Shown here: positions 17,250 to 25,234 of the stretch, in pieces | Numbering within the stretch: the first letter of the stretch is position 1 | How the letters are laid out: the number at the start of each line of letters is the position of its first letter | Assembly (NCBI RefSeq): GCF_042648145.1 | Contig: NZ_JBHRWV010000001.1 | Span: 248,001-312,000, forward strand | Direction: 5' to 3' | DNA: 64,000 nucleotides | From: Salinicoccus sesuvii | Lineage (GTDB): Bacteria; Bacillota; Bacilli; Staphylococcales; Salinicoccaceae | Position numbers and translations under genes: made by a program | The notes under the pieces: generated by a model | Database searches by the model: none | What the model was told of the DNA's origin: nothing | Seen by the model: only the letters and a program-made list of their open reading frames with translations

Positions 17250-18509
17250 ATGCAAGGTTTTGTTGATTTTATACAAGGATTTCTCGCTCTGGGTGCAACG
17301 GTCATTCTACCGGTTGCCATCTTCCTACTTGGGCTGTTCTTTGGCCAGAAACCTGGTAAAGCATTCAGGTCAGGTCTGACCATCGGGGTTGCTTTTGTCG
17401 GTATCTTCTTGGTCATCGATCTGCTCGTCAATAACTTGGGTCCAGCTGCCCAAGGCATGGTTGAACGTCTTGGTGTTAGCCTGAACGTACTTGATGTCGG
17501 TTGGCCGGCAACATCGTCGATCGCCTGGGCGTCCGTTGTAGCACCATTCATCATTCCACTCGGTTTGATTGTCAACGTGGTGATGCTTTTGACGAAGACG
17601 ACAAAGACGATGAACGTCGATATTTGGAACTTCTGGCACTATACCTTCATGGCAGCAATGATTTATGCAGTTTCCGGAAGCATCATCCAAGGTCTTATCG
17701 GCGCAGTGCTCTTCCAGATTGTGGCGCTCAAAGTCGCTGACTGGACAGCACCGATGATGAGCAAGTTCTATGACCTTCCAGGTGTTTCCATCGCGACGGG
17801 AAGTACAATCTCCTACGCACCAGGAATCTTCCTGGTCAGAGGATTGCAGAAGATTCCTGGCGTAAAAGACTGGAATGCAGATCCAGAATCCATCCAGAAG
17901 AGATTCGGTGTGTTTGGGGAATCCATCTTCATCGGGCTTTTCCTTGGTGCAGTAATTGGGGCGCTAGCAGGATACGGTGTCGGTGAAGTCATCGAAATCG
18001 GTATGGCAATGGCGGCGGTCATGGTACTCATGCCACGCATGGTTAAGATACTTATGGAAGGTCTAATGCCTGTATCCGAATCTGCACGTACGTGGTTGAA
18101 TAAACGATTCGGCGACAGAGATATCTATATTGGACTGGATGCAGCGGTCGCGCTTGGACACCCGGCAGTCATTTCCACTGCGCTGATTCTCGTTCCAATC
18201 ACTGTAGTAATGGCCGTCATACTTCCAGGTAACGCAGTACTGCCATTTGGCGATTTGGCTACAATTCCGTTCATCGTCGCATTCATTGTTGGAGCAGCAA
18301 GAGGAAACATCGTCCACTCTGTCATTGTCGGTACAATCATGATTGCCATTTCCCTGTATGTCGCAACAGATGTTGCACCGATATTCACTGAAATGGCACA
18401 GACAGCAAACCTCGATCTTCCAGAGGGATCTGTACAAGTATCCAGCATCGACCAAGGCGGAAACATCGTCAACTGGATCATATTCAAGATTTTCGATCTG
18501 TTCAACTGA
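17250..18509 (+). CDS. PTS EIIC component, galactitol-type permease
   Basis: A 419-residue integral membrane permease with about nine to eleven hydrophobic segments and the GatC-family look: 'GATVILPVAIFLLGLFFG' near residue 13, 'NLGPAAQGMVERLG' near 60 and 'ALGHPAVIST' near 300. It carries the polyol across the membrane while EIIB phosphorylates it. GGGG-type ribosome site before the ATG; the dehydrogenase gene follows 27 bases later. Substrate specificity (galactitol, a pentitol or a deoxy-polyol) cannot be read from sequence. Confidence 0.85.
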   Translation: MQGFVDFIQGFLALGATVILPVAIFLLGLFFGQKPGKAFRSGLTIGVAFVGIFLVIDLLVNNLGPAAQGMVERLGVSLNVLDVGWPATSSIAWASVVAPFIIPLGLIVNVVMLLTKTTKTMNVDIWNFWHYTFMAAMIYAVSGSIIQGLIGAVLFQIVALKVADWTAPMMSKFYDLPGVSIATGSTISYAPGIFLVRGLQKIPGVKDWNADPESIQKRFGVFGESIFIGLFLGAVIGALAGYGVGEVIEIGMAMAAVMVLMPRMVKILMEGLMPVSESARTWLNKRFGDRDIYIGLDAAVALGHPAVISTALILVPITVVMAVILPGNAVLPFGDLATIPFIVAFIVGAARGNIVHSVIVGTIMIAISLYVATDVAPIFTEMAQTANLDLPEGSVQVSSIDQGGNIVNWIIFKIFDLFN

Positions 18510-18536
18510 TACATCAATCATTAGGAGGACCATGAT

Positions 18537-19568
18537 ATGAAAGCATTGGTAAAGACCGAGCTCGGTTTCGGTAACCTTGAAGTGCAAGAACGAGAAACGG
18601 TTGCACCTGGTCCCGATCAAGTCAAGATCAAAGTGAAATATGCAGGCATATGCGGTTCCGATATCCATACTTATGAAGGTCACTACAAAGTCGCGGTGCC
18701 GGTCACGCTCGGACATGAGTTCTCAGGAGAAGTGGTTGAAGTCGGAGAAGGCGTCACCGACTTCAAACCGGGCGACCGTGTCACTTCGGAAACGACGTTC
18801 TATATATGCGGAGAATGCGAGTACTGTAAGAGTGGGGACTATAATCTGTGCAACTACCGTAAAGGACTTGGGACACAACAGGACGGCGGATTCGCTAACT
18901 ACTTGATTGCGAGAAAGGAAAGCGTCCATCGCCTGCCGGAACACGTAGACTACCAGTCTGCTGCGATGACTGAGCCATTGGCATGTACTTATCACGCAGT
19001 CGAGAAGACTCGAGTGAAAAAAGGCGATGTCGTCATTGTCCTAGGGCCCGGACCGATTGGTTTATTCACAGCACAGGTTGCCAAAAGCCGCGGTGCTGAA
19101 GTCGTCATTACCGGATTAAATAACGACAAGGTACGCCTTGATAAAGCGGAAGAACTCGGCATTGATCATGTGGTCAATATACAGGAGCAGGATCTGAAGG
19201 CATTCGTCGATGAGCTGACCGGCAGTTATGGCGCAGATGTTGTCTTTGAATGTTCAGGTGCGGTTCCTGCAACACATCAGGGCCTTGATCTGCTGAGGAA
19301 GAAAGGGCACTACTGCCAAGTGGGTATCTTTGCAGATTCTAAGATCACTTTCGATATGGAGAAAGTGATTCAGAAGGAAATTCAGGTCGTTGGCAGCAGG
19401 AGTCAGAAATCTGCCGACTGGGAACCTTCTCTTGAACTGATGAACAATGGCAGTGTTGATGCGAAAGCGCTGGTCACACACGAGTTTGATATTTCCCAAT
19501 GGGAAGAAGCATACGACAAAATCAAAAGTGGCGAAGCAATCAAAGTACTACTGACACCAATCGACTAA
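18537..19568 (+). CDS. Zinc-dependent polyol (sorbitol-type) dehydrogenase
   Basis: A 343-residue medium-chain dehydrogenase/reductase. Catalytic zinc ligands are the Cys of 'GICGSDIHTYEG' near residue 39 and the His-Glu of 'TLGHEFSGEV' near 61. The structural zinc cysteines lie in 'CGECEYCKSGDYNLC' near 91-105. The NAD-binding glycines appear in 'VLGPGPIGLFTAQ' near 167. It would oxidise the phosphorylated or free polyol delivered by the PTS. AGGAGG precedes the ATG. A second dehydrogenase of the same superfamily, only distantly similar, closes the operon, so two successive or alternative oxidations are likely. Confidence 0.85.
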   Translation: MKALVKTELGFGNLEVQERETVAPGPDQVKIKVKYAGICGSDIHTYEGHYKVAVPVTLGHEFSGEVVEVGEGVTDFKPGDRVTSETTFYICGECEYCKSGDYNLCNYRKGLGTQQDGGFANYLIARKESVHRLPEHVDYQSAAMTEPLACTYHAVEKTRVKKGDVVIVLGPGPIGLFTAQVAKSRGAEVVITGLNNDKVRLDKAEELGIDHVVNIQEQDLKAFVDELTGSYGADVVFECSGAVPATHQGLDLLRKKGHYCQVGIFADSKITFDMEKVIQKEIQVVGSRSQKSADWEPSLELMNNGSVDAKALVTHEFDISQWEEAYDKIKSGEAIKVLLTPID

Positions 19569-19592
19569 AATCTTTAAAGATAGGGTGATTTC

Positions 19593-20264
19593 TTGAATAG
19601 AGAACAACTGATCGAGATGATCGACTTTACACTGCTCAGGCCAACAGCGACCAAGGATGATATCACTGACTTCTGCAACACCACTATCGAACACGGATTC
19701 AAGACAGTATTCGTAAACCCGTACTACGTCCCGCATGCCTACAGTATGTTAACAGAACATAATATCAAAGTGGGTGTGCCGATTGGATTCTCGCTCGGTG
19801 GGGCGACAACAAAAACGAAAGTTGCGGAAACGGAAGAGTCGATTAAAAATGGCGCAGAGGAAATTGATATGCTCATTAACCTTGGGGCTTTGAAATCCGG
19901 TGACTTCGATGCAGTGGAATTAGATATTAGAGAAGTGGTCAAAGCGTCCGACGGGCTGACGACCAAAGTCATCATCGAGACGGCTCTATTGACAGAAGAC
20001 GAGAAGAAAGCTGCATGTAAGATCATTCAGTCAGCAGGAGCTGACTTTGTAAAGACGGCGACTGGTTTCAATGGTGGCGGTGCGACGATGGAAGACGTCA
20101 GGTTGCTGCGTTCAATAACGGGTCCCGATTTTGGCGTCAAGGCATCAGGCGGCATCAGAACTTACGAAGATGCGGTCAATATTGTTGGAGCAGGGGCCAA
20201 TCGCATCGGTACGAGTGGAGCGGTTGCGCTCATCTCCGGGGAGAAGTCATCGGGTGATTACTGA
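19593..20264 (+). CDS. deoC: DeoC-family aldolase (deoxyribose-phosphate aldolase-like)
   Basis: A 223-residue class I aldolase. The Schiff-base Lys is in 'FVKTATGF' near residue 150, the second active-site Lys in 'GVKASGGI' near 179, and the proton-relay Asp in 'EEIDMLIN' near 90. DeoC normally splits 2-deoxyribose 5-phosphate into acetaldehyde and glyceraldehyde 3-phosphate. The usual 'CVNP' segment is 'FVNP' here and 'TVIGFP' is replaced by 'VPIGFS', so specificity may differ. TTG start with an AGGGTGA ribosome site. It sits inside a polyol PTS operon, not with nucleoside genes. Confidence 0.85.
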   Translation: MNREQLIEMIDFTLLRPTATKDDITDFCNTTIEHGFKTVFVNPYYVPHAYSMLTEHNIKVGVPIGFSLGGATTKTKVAETEESIKNGAEEIDMLINLGALKSGDFDAVELDIREVVKASDGLTTKVIIETALLTEDEKKAACKIIQSAGADFVKTATGFNGGGATMEDVRLLRSITGPDFGVKASGGIRTYEDAVNIVGAGANRIGTSGAVALISGEKSSGDY

Positions 20265-20312
20265 TACGAATGATCGAGGGGACATCAAAAACTATTTAAA
20301 AGAGGGTTGAAT

Positions 20313-20489
20313 ATGGTAGATGTAATGCTTGAATTCATGCTTGGACCAATGCGTAATATTGGTACCTTCTATTTCGAACACCAAGTAATTTTTAATCCAA
20401 TCATCATTGGTGCAGCACTGATCAGTATGTTTTTTGGTAGAAAAAAGAATACGAACCAAAACGCGAGTGAAGAAAAAGCAGTGAGCTAG
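20313..20489 (+). CDS. Small single-span membrane protein of unknown function
   Basis: About 58 residues. The N-terminal half is amphipathic ('MVDVMLEFMLGPMRNIGTFY'), a hydrophobic segment spans roughly residues 24-43 and the tail is basic then acidic. The ATG at 20313 follows AGAGGG at suitable spacing; an in-frame TTG at 20307 is less likely. It lies 48 bases after deoC and 9 before the second dehydrogenase, so it is translated as part of the polyol operon. I do not recognise the family. An accessory role at the PTS permease is possible but only guessed from position. Confidence 0.6.
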   Translation: MVDVMLEFMLGPMRNIGTFYFEHQVIFNPIIIGAALISMFFGRKKNTNQNASEEKAVS

Positions 20490-20498
20490 GAAAGAGGA

Positions 20499-21554
20499 AT
20501 GATGGTGAAGGCACTAAATCTCTATGACACACAGGATTTAAGGTACGAAGATACGCCAGAACCGATGGTGGAGCATTCAGATGATGTCATTATCAAAGTA
20601 AAAGCTGCAGGTATCTGCGGATCAGATATTTCCAGATTCGGGAAACTTGGTCCGTACGTTGAAGGGACAACTTTTGGTCATGAATTCGCTGGCGAAGTCG
20701 TCAAAGTCGGAACCGGTGTTAAAAACATCAAGGTAGGTGACCGAGTCGCAGGATGTCCTGCGTTCTATTGTAGGCAGTGTGACAGCTGTAAAAAAGGGGA
20801 ACTTGCGCGATGCGAGCGTCTGCACGTCATGGGTGCCTACCACCCAGGTGCGTTCGCAGAATATGCAAAGCTTCCTGAAGAGAATGTGGTTCCTGTACCG
20901 GACACTGTAGACTTTGATACCGCTGCAATGGTGGAACCATCAGCTGTTGTCGCCCACGGCTTCTACAGAACCAGTATCCAGCCTGGTGCCGAAGTGGCGG
21001 TCATCGGTTGCGGGAATATCGGTCTGTTGGCCATCCAGTGGGCGCGTATTTTCGGAGCAAAGAAGATCTATGCCATTGATATCGATGATGACAAGCTTAA
21101 AACAGCAAGACAAATCGGCGCAGATATCACAATTAATTCCATGGAGCACCCGGCTCACGAGGAAGTGCTGCGTCATACCGACGGCAAAGGTGTCGACCTA
21201 GCTGTGGAGAGTGCAGGGTCTCCGGTTACTTCGGCCCATGTACTGGCATTACCGAAGAAGGGTGGAGAAGTGGTCTACCTCGGTATTCCTTATGCAGACA
21301 TCGAGATAAAACGGTTCTACTTTGAGCGGATTGTCAGAAACGAATTAACAGTCCTCGGTTCATGGAACGCAATATCCGCACCTTTTCCAGGTAAAGAATG
21401 GCATGCGTCACTTCATTATATGAGTACCGGCCAGATTGATGTCGAAAAAATTATCTCGCATAGAATTTCACTGAGTGACGGTCCGGAGACATTTAAAAGA
21501 ATCATCAATAGGGATGAAAGCTTTGGCAAGGTAATGCTTTATCCTGAAAGATAA
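20499..21554 (+). CDS. gatD: Galactitol-1-phosphate 5-dehydrogenase-like zinc dehydrogenase
   Basis: A 351-residue medium-chain dehydrogenase. Catalytic zinc residues are Cys in 'GICGSDISRFG' near 42 and His-Glu in 'TFGHEFAGEV' near 62. The structural zinc loop 'CRQCDSCKKGELARC' is near 90-104 and the nucleotide glycines 'VIGCGNIGLLA' near 168. The 'LGSWNAISAPFPG' block near 285 is typical of GatD. GatD oxidises galactitol 1-phosphate to tagatose 6-phosphate, which fits the GatABC-type PTS upstream. Start codon is uncertain between ATG 20499 and the next ATG at 20502. Terminator follows. Confidence 0.8.
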   Translation: MMVKALNLYDTQDLRYEDTPEPMVEHSDDVIIKVKAAGICGSDISRFGKLGPYVEGTTFGHEFAGEVVKVGTGVKNIKVGDRVAGCPAFYCRQCDSCKKGELARCERLHVMGAYHPGAFAEYAKLPEENVVPVPDTVDFDTAAMVEPSAVVAHGFYRTSIQPGAEVAVIGCGNIGLLAIQWARIFGAKKIYAIDIDDDKLKTARQIGADITINSMEHPAHEEVLRHTDGKGVDLAVESAGSPVTSAHVLALPKKGGEVVYLGIPYADIEIKRFYFERIVRNELTVLGSWNAISAPFPGKEWHASLHYMSTGQIDVEKIISHRISLSDGPETFKRIINRDESFGKVMLYPER

Positions 21555-21560
21555 CCATAA

Positions 21561-21609
21561 AGGCTTTTCACTGGCGGTGCATATAGGACCAGGTGGAAGG
21601 TCTTTTTTT
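21561..21609 (+). terminator. Terminator of the gat/deoC operon
   Basis: An imperfect stem of about 14 bp with one bulge (21561-21574 with 21589-21603) is followed by seven T, just after the gatD stop. Confidence 0.6.
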
Positions 21610-21657
21610 GTTATCATATAAGTCAAAAGTAATTCAATATATCTAGGAGGAATCGAG

Positions 21658-22065
21658 ATGCAGTCCATTACTTTGGCGGATGCCTACACAATAGAATCAC
21701 TAAGAAGCAAAAATTATACTAACGCAGATATCATCGAGACGGTGAAAGAAGGAAGTACGGCCGACTTCAAGTCAGTCAATAAGAATATGGATTATAGTGT
21801 GCTGGATGCACTCCATACCTCAGGTGACTTAGAAACGGTGCTTAATGATGGATACCAAGTGAAGTTCATTACAGAGAATGGTTTGAAGAACCTTATCAAA
21901 ATGAAGTACGGTAAAGAGGACGGCCTCGATTATCTATACGATAATAATCAGGTGACCGGTTTGCAGCTGGATGAAGAGGCGCAACAGGACTTGAAGAACA
22001 TGCTGTCACAAAACTGGGTATTCAAAGCAGAAGAAAACGGTGTATCCATTACACCTGCGAAGTAG
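21658..22065 (+). CDS. Hypothetical protein
   Basis: A 135-residue soluble, acidic protein with AGGAGG before the ATG. Two similar-looking parts are visible: residues 1-45 contain 'LRSKNYTNADIIETVKEG', a helix-turn-helix-like stretch, and residues 75-135 have mixed helix and strand. No cysteine, no signal, no membrane segment. I do not recognise the family. It stands alone between the gat operon terminator and a haloacid dehalogenase gene transcribed the same way. Confidence 0.6.
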   Translation: MQSITLADAYTIESLRSKNYTNADIIETVKEGSTADFKSVNKNMDYSVLDALHTSGDLETVLNDGYQVKFITENGLKNLIKMKYGKEDGLDYLYDNNQVTGLQLDEEAQQDLKNMLSQNWVFKAEENGVSITPAK

Positions 22066-22144
22066 TATTTACGGCTTCCCGCTGTTTCCAATCCATGAGA
22101 TAGGGTAGCAGTTCAGTATCATGAGGACTGAAAGGGGAATGGAT

Positions 22145-22801
22145 ATGATCAAAGCACTCGTGTTCGATGCATACGGCACGCTCTACGATGTACACTCAGT
22201 AAAAGCAGCATGTGAATCGGTTTTCCCGGAAAAAGGAGAGCAGATCAGCGCAACATGGCGAGAGAAACAAGTGAAGTACTTCTTCCAGCGCCAACTGATG
22301 GGACGATATCATCCATTCGACGAAGTGACACGTGATGCCTTACGGTATGCATGTAAAGCAGAAGGTGTTGATCTTTCGGCGGAAGATGAGGAACGGTTGA
22401 TGATGGCTTACCTGAACCTTGAACTGTTCGATGAAGTAGGCGATGTGCTTGAAAAATGCAGTGATAAAGAGCGTGTCGTCTTCTCGAATGGTTCGGAGAA
22501 TATGATCGTTCCACTCGTTGAAAGCTCAGATATTCACGGCTATATCGATAGAATCATCAGTGCTGATGAAATAAAACAGTACAAGCCGAGCCCTGAAGCC
22601 TATGCTTACGCATTGGAACAGCTTGAGTTGAAGCGTGACGAAGTGCTTTTCATGTCTTCCAACACGTGGGACATTATGGGAGCAGCAAGCTTCGGCTTCC
22701 AGACAGCCTGGATTAATAGAAACAAAGATCATCCAGAGACGTTGGATGTTCAACCCGACCAGGCATACACCGATCTCTATGGAATCTTAGAGAAGTTATA
22801 A
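22145..22801 (+). CDS. HAD-superfamily hydrolase, haloacid dehalogenase type II
   Basis: A 218-residue hydrolase. The nucleophile Asp is in 'LVFDAYGTLYD' near residue 8, the Ser/Thr of motif II in 'VVFSNGSENM' near 109, Lys of motif III in 'IKQYKPSPEAY' near 143 and motif IV in 'MSSNTWDIMGAASFGF' near 167. This pattern (Ser-Ser-Asn-x-x-Asp) is that of L-2-haloacid dehalogenases, although substrate may differ. Start ATG 22145 is preferred to the upstream 22121 because GGGGAA lies 6 bases before it. Monocistronic by appearance; a hairpin terminator follows. Confidence 0.82.
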   Translation: MIKALVFDAYGTLYDVHSVKAACESVFPEKGEQISATWREKQVKYFFQRQLMGRYHPFDEVTRDALRYACKAEGVDLSAEDEERLMMAYLNLELFDEVGDVLEKCSDKERVVFSNGSENMIVPLVESSDIHGYIDRIISADEIKQYKPSPEAYAYALEQLELKRDEVLFMSSNTWDIMGAASFGFQTAWINRNKDHPETLDVQPDQAYTDLYGILEKL

Positions 22802-22856
22802 AGCAGAAGAATCTCTGGTATCTTTAACCTGTGAAATAAATTTAGATGTCAGTTAG

Positions 22857-22892
22857 TCCTAAGTCGATTTGTACGCGACTTGGGATTTTTTG
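22857..22892 (+). terminator. Terminator after the HAD hydrolase
   Basis: A 10-bp stem with one G-T pair (22857-22866 with 22876-22885) is followed by six T. Confidence 0.75.
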
Positions 22893-23021
22893 ATATCTGA
22901 AAGGCAAGCAGTGATAGAACAGTAATAGTGAAAAACCATATCCTTTTTCACTTCGATATATGTTTACAAGTATATTCCAAAGGTATAGTAACAAAAAGGA
23001 AAATAAAGGGGTTTTTTACAA

Positions 23022-23795
23022 ATGTTTAGGTTGATGGCGATATGGCTGATATTTACCGTTTTTATTATTCTCAATACTTTTGGTATCGGACCGGTACAAG
23101 AGTCGATGGCGGTGCTCTACATCGGTTGGGCCGCCATGTTGGTAGGGATCATCTTTCTCTTTGTACAACGCAGATATATGCAAAACAAGTACAAGAAAAT
23201 GATGAATGAACAACAAAATACTATTTTAGATTTAGAGCGCGGTGAGTACTTTTATCAAGCACCACTTGTTACCGTCGATGATCAGCCAATCAAAGTCCAT
23301 GGAAAAGAAGACATGCACTACAAACTCAGTTTCAACAATTCTTTACAGAAGTGGATGTCGATTGGGGATGTTCTATCTTTGAATGGAATGAAGTTGACCT
23401 CCAATGATCATGAGGTCGAAATACTTCCTTCTAAAATGTTTACAATCAGACATAAGTTTAAAGTTTTTCTCGATGGTAATTACATCGGTCGATATGAATT
23501 GAAAAAGCTGTTTAAGGATAAAGGCATCAAAGAATACCTCCCCTTGTTTTTCGAGACAGAAAATAAGAATTACGATTTCACGAACAAATATGCTGAGCTA
23601 ACCTCTAGTATTCAAGATAGTGAAGAAGATACAGTTCTGACAGCGAATCGTAGTTTCTTTGACCTTTCCAGTGATAAGCGTACTTCTCGTAGAGGGGAAA
23701 AACACGATATACACATTAAAGATGAAAAAGAGTTCCCGGAGGAAGTGTGGCTCGGGCTATACATTCAAGCAATGAATGTGAAGAATGAAAAGTAG
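23022..23795 (+). CDS. Hypothetical membrane-anchored protein
   Basis: A 257-residue protein with two N-terminal transmembrane segments (about 3-22 and 28-50), then a short basic segment and a mostly soluble domain of about 200 residues. The domain includes a 'KVHGKEDMHYKLSFNN' strand region and a Lys-rich C-terminus. The N-terminal pair of helices would leave the main domain in the cytoplasm if both ends are inside. I do not recognise the family. The gene has no obvious strong ribosome site before the ATG (only 'AAAGGGG' some 15 bases upstream) and is flanked by terminators, so it is probably a single-gene unit. Confidence 0.65.
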   Translation: MFRLMAIWLIFTVFIILNTFGIGPVQESMAVLYIGWAAMLVGIIFLFVQRRYMQNKYKKMMNEQQNTILDLERGEYFYQAPLVTVDDQPIKVHGKEDMHYKLSFNNSLQKWMSIGDVLSLNGMKLTSNDHEVEILPSKMFTIRHKFKVFLDGNYIGRYELKKLFKDKGIKEYLPLFFETENKNYDFTNKYAELTSSIQDSEEDTVLTANRSFFDLSSDKRTSRRGEKHDIHIKDEKEFPEEVWLGLYIQAMNVKNEK

Positions 23796-23804
23796 ACTGA
23801 TCAT

Positions 23805-23836
23805 AAAAAGACATCTCACTTGAGATGTCTTTTTAT
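23805..23836. terminator. Bidirectional terminator between convergent genes
   Basis: A stem of about 14 bp (23805-23818 with 23821-23834) with A-run and T-run flanks separates the two convergent hypothetical membrane proteins. Confidence 0.8.
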
Positions 23837-23906
23837 ATATGAGAGGAAAAGAACTTCTAAAGGGCCCAAAAGTCGAAGTGTCTAATAATCTAAAAACGAC
23901 AAGCAT

Positions 23907-25154
23907 TCAGTCTTCTGTGCGTTTTTCTGTACCTTCTTGTTCCTCTTCTTTCTTCTGTTTGTCTTCTTCCATTTGTTCTTCGGCTTTCTCATATCTCTGT
24001 CTCTGGCGATAGCCGTATGTGCTGTTTAGTATAACTTCTTTATCTTCAAAAACAGAACCAATCGCACCAATGATTGTCGCAAAAGTAGTAACAGTCCAAG
24101 CCATAATTATATAATTAAGCGCGTTGATTTCTCCTGAGCCTGTTAAATCCCCTTGCAGCTTCTCTGCTGGTAACAGAATACTCGTAGTAAATAAGAACAT
24201 AAAGAATAAAATGACATAATACATTACTACGGTAATCAACAATGTGAAGATGGTAGTTATATTATAAAGTTTCCTGAGATAACTTTCTTTATCGTCTTCT
24301 TCATCAGGCTTTCTTTGCCAAAGTCCATGTGCCAAGATAATCCAAGCAATAAGTATAGAAATTGCAATCAACGTAAGAAGGGTCAGTCGTGTGGTACTGT
24401 ATATTTCGCTCAGTTGAGCAATGGAAGGAAAGATTAGGGCGTAGGCACCCGTCGTGAAAGCCACAACGATAATTTTATAATAGGCAGGGAATATTTCCCA
24501 AGGTCGGTTGGCGTACACCATGCCAGAAACGATTCTCAACAAGCCGTTTAGCCTTGATTTGACAGTATACCGCAAATCTATTTCCGATGTACTATCTTCA
24601 TTTTCATCATATTCTACTACTTGGCGTTTTAAAGGGGAAAGAATTTCAAAGAACCTTTTATTAAAAAGTTGTTTAGAGTTATTATTTTTCAGTACCTTGT
24701 AGTTTTCCTCACCTTGGCTGTCTACATAGTTTTGGGCCTGTTCTCTGGAATCATCGGAAGTACCAAAGTATATTTCGCTGATCAATTGGACAGTTGCCTC
24801 ACAAACACGTTCTCCCATCGGTACTAGACCGAGACCCGGCAGACTAACAAGTCCAACACTGTCATCGCAGACGACTTCGGCGACTATGGGAAGATTGTCT
24901 CTGAAGAGAGGAAGATCGGTGAGGGCAATCGCATAATCCCAATCCTGTGATTCTTTCTTGCTTACAGCTTCCTCTATAACCCTGTGTGGCTCGTTGGTTC
25001 CTCCAGTGAGAATATCCTCGTTGTATTCAAGTTGCCATTCGAATTCATCGCTAACATTATAACTAAGCATGTCTGGCAACCTCTGTTTTAGACTTTCGCT
25101 TAGCTTTTTCAAGTAGCCAGGTGGTGTAATTAATCCTACAATTTTCTTAGTCAC
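23907..25154 (-). CDS. Hypothetical multi-span membrane protein
   Basis: A 415-residue protein. The first 215 residues are soluble, with strands such as 'VGLITPPGYL' at the start and 'DYAIALTDLPLF' near 75. Four hydrophobic segments follow at roughly 230-250, 262-285, 305-330 and 360-385. The C-terminal 45 residues are a charged Glu/Lys/Gln-rich coil. A GTG start at 25154 is preceded by GGGAGGAG at 7 bases and is preferred to the ATG at 25208, which would run through the neighbouring terminator. Family not recognised; the N-terminal domain could bind a ligand or another protein. Confidence 0.65.
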   Translation of the reverse strand: MTKKIVGLITPPGYLKKLSESLKQRLPDMLSYNVSDEFEWQLEYNEDILTGGTNEPHRVIEEAVSKKESQDWDYAIALTDLPLFRDNLPIVAEVVCDDSVGLVSLPGLGLVPMGERVCEATVQLISEIYFGTSDDSREQAQNYVDSQGEENYKVLKNNNSKQLFNKRFFEILSPLKRQVVEYDENEDSTSEIDLRYTVKSRLNGLLRIVSGMVYANRPWEIFPAYYKIIVVAFTTGAYALIFPSIAQLSEIYSTTRLTLLTLIAISILIAWIILAHGLWQRKPDEEDDKESYLRKLYNITTIFTLLITVVMYYVILFFMFLFTTSILLPAEKLQGDLTGSGEINALNYIIMAWTVTTFATIIGAIGSVFEDKEVILNSTYGYRQRQRYEKAEEQMEEDKQKKEEEQEGTEKRTED

Positions 25155-25179
25155 ATGTACGCTCCTCCCGCATAAAATA

Positions 25180-25216
25180 TAAAAGATGAGGATATATGCA
25201 CTCCTCATCTTTTATA
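25180..25216 (-). terminator. Terminator of the acyl-CoA dehydrogenase gene
   Basis: A 13-bp stem (25180-25192 with 25202-25214) followed on the minus strand by a T-rich tract lies 20 bases after the stop of the dehydrogenase gene. Confidence 0.75.
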
Positions 25217-25234
25217 TGCCCGTTTATTAGACTT

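Noticed and set aside
18063..18716. 217-residue minus-strand frame over the EIIC and dehydrogenase junction
   Set aside because: Antisense to two genes of one operon and rich in Cys, Asp and Tyr as expected of a shadow.
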